Below are positions 60,269-64,000 of a stretch of DNA of 64,000 nucleotides, one piece after another. Below the pieces are notes generated by a model. The model was given only the letters and a program-made list of their open reading frames with translations. It did no database searches and was not told the DNA's origin. Made by a program: the position numbers and the translations under genes. Each line of letters starts with the position of its first letter. The stretch's first letter is position 1. Origin of the DNA: Microbispora sp. ZYX-F-249 (GTDB lineage: Bacteria > Actinomycetota > Actinomycetes > Streptosporangiales > Streptosporangiaceae); NCBI RefSeq assembly GCF_039649665.1, contig NZ_JBDJAW010000008.1:1-64000 (forward strand), written 5' to 3'.

Positions 60269-61471
60269 CTATCGCAGGTTCTCGTTGGTACGTGCGTTCC
60301 GGACCGCGAGCGCGGCCACCAGGGCGCAGGCGCCGCCGAGGCCGAAGACGGCCTGGAGGGTGAGCTGGTCCACGATGACGCCGCCGACCAGCGCGCCGAG
60401 GCCGATCGACAGGTTGAACACCGCCACCCACAGTGAGGAGGCCGCTTCCACGGCCTGCGGCGCGGCGTTGATCATCCAGGTCTGCAGGCCGACCGACACG
60501 CCGCCGTAGGCCAGGCCCCAGGCGATCAGCAGTACGGCTCCTCCGGCCGGGCCCCGGCCCAGCACCAGGTAGAGCGGAATCGCGACCGCCAGGGTCACGG
60601 TGATGAGCAGCACGGTCCGGTGCGTGCCGCGCGCCAGCGCGGCCCCGGCGACGAAGTTGCCGATCATGCCCGCCAGGCCGAACCCGAACAGCAACGGGCC
60701 GACGAATCGTTCGTCGGCTCCCGACAGCTGCTGCAACGCCGGGCTCACGAAGGTGTAGGCCGAGAAGTGGCCGGTCACGATGAGGAATGTCGTGATGATG
60801 CCGACGCGCACACCCGGGTTGCCGAACTGCTCGCCCAGCAGTCGCGGGCTGACGGGCCGGGTGGCCGCCAACGGGGGCAGCACGGCCAGCAGCGCGAGCA
60901 GCACGACGAGCGCCAGGGCGCTCAGCGTCCCGAAGGCGACGCGCCAGTCGGACAACTCGCCGAGCAGCGTGCCGAGCGGGACGCCGAGCACGTTCGCGGC
61001 CCCGACCCCGCCGAAGATGATCGCAGTGGCCCGTGGCACGTTCGCGGGTGCCACGAGCCGGACGGCCAGGCCGCTGGCGATGGCCCAGAAGCCGCCGATC
61101 GCGATGCCGACCAGCACCCGGGAGGCCACCAGGACGGCGAAGGTCGGCGCCAGGGCCGAGACCACGTTGGCGAGGGTCATCAGCGCCATCAGGCCGAGCA
61201 GCAGCAGCCGCCGGTTCATCGCGCCGACGAGCACCGGAACCAGCGGTGCCGCGACCGCGGCGACCAGGCTGGGCACGGTCACCATCAGCCCGGCCGTCCC
61301 TTCGGAGACCGACAGGGCCGAGCCGACGGAGGTCAGCAGCCCGATCGGCAGTTGCTCGGCGGTGACCAGCAGGAATGCCCCGAAGGCCACAGCGGCGACC
61401 GCCGGCCGGCGACTCCTCGCCGGGACCGGCTCGTCGGGCGCCTCAGTCGTGGTCTGGTTCGTGGTCGTCAA
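60269..61471 (-). CDS. MFS transporter (DHA1-type efflux)
   Basis: This 400-residue protein has twelve predicted transmembrane helices and the MFS loop motif in the 2-3 position (VLVGAMNRRLLLLG, a variant of GxxxDxxGRR). It resembles sugar or purine-nucleoside efflux proteins of the AraJ/NepI/CmlA type; the substrate is unknown. TTG 61471 with GAGGAGG upstream is the best start. It shares a divergent promoter region with the TetR gene; the two operators there (61494-61547) indicate repression by that regulator. Confidence 0.85.
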   Translation of the reverse strand: MTTTNQTTTEAPDEPVPARSRRPAVAAVAFGAFLLVTAEQLPIGLLTSVGSALSVSEGTAGLMVTVPSLVAAVAAPLVPVLVGAMNRRLLLLGLMALMTLANVVSALAPTFAVLVASRVLVGIAIGGFWAIASGLAVRLVAPANVPRATAIIFGGVGAANVLGVPLGTLLGELSDWRVAFGTLSALALVVLLALLAVLPPLAATRPVSPRLLGEQFGNPGVRVGIITTFLIVTGHFSAYTFVSPALQQLSGADERFVGPLLFGFGLAGMIGNFVAGAALARGTHRTVLLITVTLAVAIPLYLVLGRGPAGGAVLLIAWGLAYGGVSVGLQTWMINAAPQAVEAASSLWVAVFNLSIGLGALVGGVIVDQLTLQAVFGLGGACALVAALAVRNARTNENLR

Positions 61472-61493
61472 CCGACACCTCCTCGACTCATTC

Positions 61494-61547
61494 GGGAACG
61501 ATCGCTCCCATATGTCGGGGCGACCCTAGTATGGGAGCGATCGCTCC
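61494..61547. promoter_or_regulatory. Two TetR operators between the MFS and TetR genes
   Basis: GGGAACGATCGCTCCC (61494-61509, one mismatch) and GGAGCGATCGCTCC (61534-61547, perfect) share the consensus GGGAGCGATCGCTCC. Their centres are 39 bp apart. The second lies in the 17-bp spacer of the MFS promoter (-35 TTGTGG at 61546-61551, -10 TAGGGT at 61523-61528 on the minus strand). The TetR promoter -10 TACAGT (61558-61563) is just beyond it. Confidence 0.85.
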
Positions 61548-61570
61548 ACAAATTGGGTACAGTGGCGACC

Positions 61571-62185
61571 ATGGCACGCCCTCGGCAGTTCGACGAGCAG
61601 GACGCGGTGACCAAGGCGACCGACCTGTTCTGGCGTCGCGGCTACAACGCCACATCCGTACGCGACCTGGGGGCCGAGCTCCGGCTCACTCCCAGCAGCC
61701 TGTATCGGACGTTCACCGACAAGCACACGCTGTTCCTGCGTGCGCTCGACCACTACCGGGCCACCGACTCCGCGGAGGCCGAGCAGCGGCTGGCCGTCGC
61801 CGACCGGCCGGTCCGCCAGGTGCTACGGGACTGGATGCTGTGGCTGGTCTCCTGCCCGTCCGGCGGCGAACCCGGCCGGGGCTGCTTCGTGGTCAACACG
61901 GCGACCGAGCTCGGCACCACCGACGTCCAGATCCGCCGGCGGACCGAGGCCGCCTTCGAGGTCACCCGGCAGGCCCTGCGATCGCTGCTGCACGACGGCC
62001 GGCGCACCGGCGAGCTGCCCGAGGACCTCGACGTCGACGGCGCCGTGGAGCTGCTGTTCACCCTGGTGCTCGGACTGCGGGTGCGGGAACGGGCCGGCCA
62101 TGACCCGGCACGTCTCGCCACCGCCATCGACACCGCCGTCGACGCCGCGCTCCAGACCCCCGGGCCCGCCCGGGCCACGGCCTGA
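61571..62185 (+). CDS. TetR-family repressor
   Basis: This is a 204-residue TetR regulator. The N-terminal helix-turn-helix is at about 25-48 (TSVRDLGAELRLTPSSLYRTFTDKHTLF); the rest is a ligand-binding helical domain (GCFVVNTATELG, then ELLFTLVLGLRVRER). It probably represses the divergent MFS efflux gene and itself, and releases DNA when a pump substrate binds. The ATG lies 7 nt after TACAGT, so its mRNA is leaderless. The ligand is unknown. Confidence 0.9.
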   Translation: MARPRQFDEQDAVTKATDLFWRRGYNATSVRDLGAELRLTPSSLYRTFTDKHTLFLRALDHYRATDSAEAEQRLAVADRPVRQVLRDWMLWLVSCPSGGEPGRGCFVVNTATELGTTDVQIRRRTEAAFEVTRQALRSLLHDGRRTGELPEDLDVDGAVELLFTLVLGLRVRERAGHDPARLATAIDTAVDAALQTPGPARATA

Positions 62186-62397
62186 GCCGTCGCGGCCGGC
62201 CGCCCGCCCGGAGGTGGGATATCCACCTGGGGCTCTCCGGAGAGGCGGATCGCTCCACTTGATCACCTGGGGTGATACGGATCCGGCGATATGTTCCCGA
62301 CATCCCCGGAAGGGCTGAGAGATCCGCTTCCCATGGCCTAAGCTGCCACGCATGTTCCAGCGGGCCGGAATTTTCGGGCAGGAGCACTGAGCGGTCT

Positions 62398-63987
62398 ATG
62401 ATCATGGTTTCGGTCGAGTCCGCCGCCGTCCGCGCCGCGGGCGCCCTGCGCGAGCATCGGGCGAGCCGGTGGTCGGTGCTCGTGCTCCTGTGTTTCAGCC
62501 TGCTCCTGATCGCCGTCGACGCGACCGTGCTGCACATCGCCGTCCCGGCGCTCACCGCGGCGCTGGAGCCGTCGTCCGTGCAGCTGTTGTGGATCATCGA
62601 CATCTACTCGCTGGTCGTCGCGCCGCTGCTGGTCACGTTCGGCACCCTCGGCGACCGGTACGGCAGGCGGCCCTTCGTGCTCGGCGGCTACGTGGTGTTC
62701 GGCCTGGCGTCGCTGTCGGCCGCGTTCGCCGCGACCCCGCTCGCGCTCATCGCCTCGCGGGCGTTCCTCGGCGTCGGCGGAGCGATGATCATGCCGGCGA
62801 CGCTCTCTATCATCCGGCAGGTGTTCACCGACCGGCGCGAGCGGGCGATCGCCCTCGGCGTGTGGAGCGCCGTCGCCGCCGCGGGCGCGGCCGTGGGGCC
62901 GCTGATCGGCGGAGTCCTCGTCGAGCATCTGTGGTGGGGCGCGGTCTTCCTCATCAACGTCCCGCTGCTGCTGGTGGCGCTGCCGCTCGCCGTACGGATC
63001 CTGCCGGCCTCGCCGCGGCGGGCCGAGCATCCGTGGGACGCGCTGAGCGCGGCGCTGTCCACCGTCGGCATCCTGGCCGTCGCGTTCGGGCTGAAGGAGG
63101 CGGGGTCGGGGCACCTGCTGGGCCGCGGCCCCTCGCTCGCCGTCCTCCTGGCCGGCGTCGCGCTGCTCGTCTGGTTCGTGCGGCGGCAGCGGCGGCTCGA
63201 CTTCCCCCTGCTCGACATCGGGCTGTTCACGCAGCGCGGCTTCGCGACCGGCGTCGGCTGCGTGCTGCTGGCGATCTTCGCGCTGGTCGGGCTGGAGCTG
63301 ATGCTGGCGCAGTATCTGCAGCTCGTGCTGGGGCTGTCGCCCCTGCGGGCCGCCGTGCGGATGCTGCCGCTCATGGTCGCGGCCATCGCGGGCGGCCTGG
63401 CCGCCGCGCACGTGCTGGGGCGGATCGGGCTGCGCGCGACGGTCGGCGGCGGTCTCGCCCTCACCGCGCTGTCCCTCACTCCGGTGCTGACCTGGGGCAC
63501 CGAGCAGCATCCGGTGATGCTGACCGTCTGCTTCGTCGGCATCGGATTCGGCGTGGAGGTCGCTTTGCTTGCGGCGTCCGACACGATCATGGCGTCGGTG
63601 CCGGAGTCGCGGGCGGGCGGCGCCGCCGCGATCGAGGAGACGGCCTACGAACTCGGCGCGGGTCTCGGCATCGCCGTCCTCGGCACGGTCACCACGATCG
63701 TGTACGCCCCCTCGCTCGGGACCGTCCCCGGGATCCCGTCCGGGCTCATGGCGCAGGCCCGGGAGTCGCTGGCCGCCGCCGCGCATGTGGCCGGCGAGGC
63801 GGGCGCGACCGGGGCCGCGTTGCTCGGCGCCGCCCGCGTGGCCTTCGTCACCGCCCTGCACTCCACCATCGCCGTCAGCGTGGCGCTGCTCGGGCTCACC
63901 GCGCTGGCCGTGGCCCTGCTGCTGCCCCGCCATGTTCCCGCCCATCCGGACCCCGGCGCCGAGGAGCCCGGCGGCGTACGGGACTGA
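62398..63987 (+). CDS. MFS transporter, QacA/SmvA type (14 TM)
   Basis: This 529-residue DHA2-type drug:H+ antiporter-like protein has 14 predicted helices. Conserved elements are DATVLHIAVPALTAALEPSS (motif D1 region), GDRYGRRPFVLGGYVVFG (loop 2-3 motif GxxxDRxGRR) and AAGAAVGPLIGGVL (antiporter motif C). QacA-type pumps export cationic antiseptics and dyes, so a multidrug role is likely. The start is ATG 62398 (second ATG 62404), preceded by GAGCGG. Repeats CACCTGGGG (62224 and 62265) and an ATCACC-N3-GGTGAT inverted repeat (62262-62276) lie upstream. It ends 13 bp before the window edge. Confidence 0.85.
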   Translation: MIMVSVESAAVRAAGALREHRASRWSVLVLLCFSLLLIAVDATVLHIAVPALTAALEPSSVQLLWIIDIYSLVVAPLLVTFGTLGDRYGRRPFVLGGYVVFGLASLSAAFAATPLALIASRAFLGVGGAMIMPATLSIIRQVFTDRRERAIALGVWSAVAAAGAAVGPLIGGVLVEHLWWGAVFLINVPLLLVALPLAVRILPASPRRAEHPWDALSAALSTVGILAVAFGLKEAGSGHLLGRGPSLAVLLAGVALLVWFVRRQRRLDFPLLDIGLFTQRGFATGVGCVLLAIFALVGLELMLAQYLQLVLGLSPLRAAVRMLPLMVAAIAGGLAAAHVLGRIGLRATVGGGLALTALSLTPVLTWGTEQHPVMLTVCFVGIGFGVEVALLAASDTIMASVPESRAGGAAAIEETAYELGAGLGIAVLGTVTTIVYAPSLGTVPGIPSGLMAQARESLAAAAHVAGEAGATGAALLGAARVAFVTALHSTIAVSVALLGLTALAVALLLPRHVPAHPDPGAEEPGGVRD

Positions 63988-64000
63988 GCCCCGCCGGGCG

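Overview
The window is 64 kb of very GC-rich actinobacterial chromosome. Many starts are GTG or TTG, ATGA/GTGA overlaps are common, several genes appear leaderless, and the housekeeping genes are of actinomycete type: a FasR-like regulator followed by fabD-fabH-acpP-fabF-accD, a long HrdB-type principal sigma factor, a DUF7455 protein next to parE, DUF3145, and an NDP-forming GNAT/acyl-CoA synthetase fusion. The gene set fits the Streptosporangiales or a relative; I do not claim a genus. No transposase, integrase, phage gene, tRNA, rRNA or CRISPR array was found. This looks like core chromosome with some accessory regulatory cassettes.

Layout. 0-5 kb: a pair of membrane/secreted proteins, a 560-bp noncoding stretch with a 41-bp duplicated segment, a VOC protein, two adjacent WYL regulators and a PolX-like PHP phosphoesterase without a polymerase domain. 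5-9 kb: a three-gene unit (small secreted or membrane protein, glutathionylspermidine-synthase-like ATP-grasp ligase, DUF350 membrane protein) that resembles E. coli yjfM-yjfC-yjfL, then a leaderless DUF2079 membrane protein. 9-15.3 kb: the fatty-acid synthase II cluster, closed by a strong terminator. 15.4-18.3 kb: a small HTH-like gene with two tandem 21-bp palindromes in front of it, coupled to an aldo/keto reductase, then a secreted protein and DUF3145. 18.5-23.1 kb: a tightly packed unit of S8 subtilisin-like protease, ECF-type sigma factor, small unknown protein and TPR-CHAT (caspase-like) protease. This is the best candidate for an incompletely described system.

23-34 kb: PLP enzyme, sulfurtransferase, alkaline-phosphatase-superfamily protein, DUF5998, Pat-type GNAT/acyl-CoA synthetase, PfkB kinase, membrane protein, RecQ-family helicase with a phosphoribosyltransferase-like tail, and GNAT. 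34.7-37.2 kb: parC. 37.3-43.5 kb: GlxA-type AraC regulator, two small membrane proteins behind a coupled mini-ORF, a VOC protein, and an SPFH protein with a small membrane partner lying between two beta-carbonic anhydrase paralogues. 43.5-53.7 kb: parE, DUF7455, GNAT, yaaA, the hrdB-type sigma gene, a PAS-GAF-PP2C phosphatase and an HhH-GPD repair protein.

53.8-64 kb: two unknown proteins, an oligopeptide-type ABC substrate-binding lipoprotein, a membrane-anchored protein with two CbxX/CfxQ-type AAA+ modules, a divergent MFS/TetR pair with two clear operators, and a QacA-type MFS pump at the right edge. Most transcription units are short. Clear hairpins separate the fab cluster, parC, the DUF7455 gene and the MFS gene from their neighbours.
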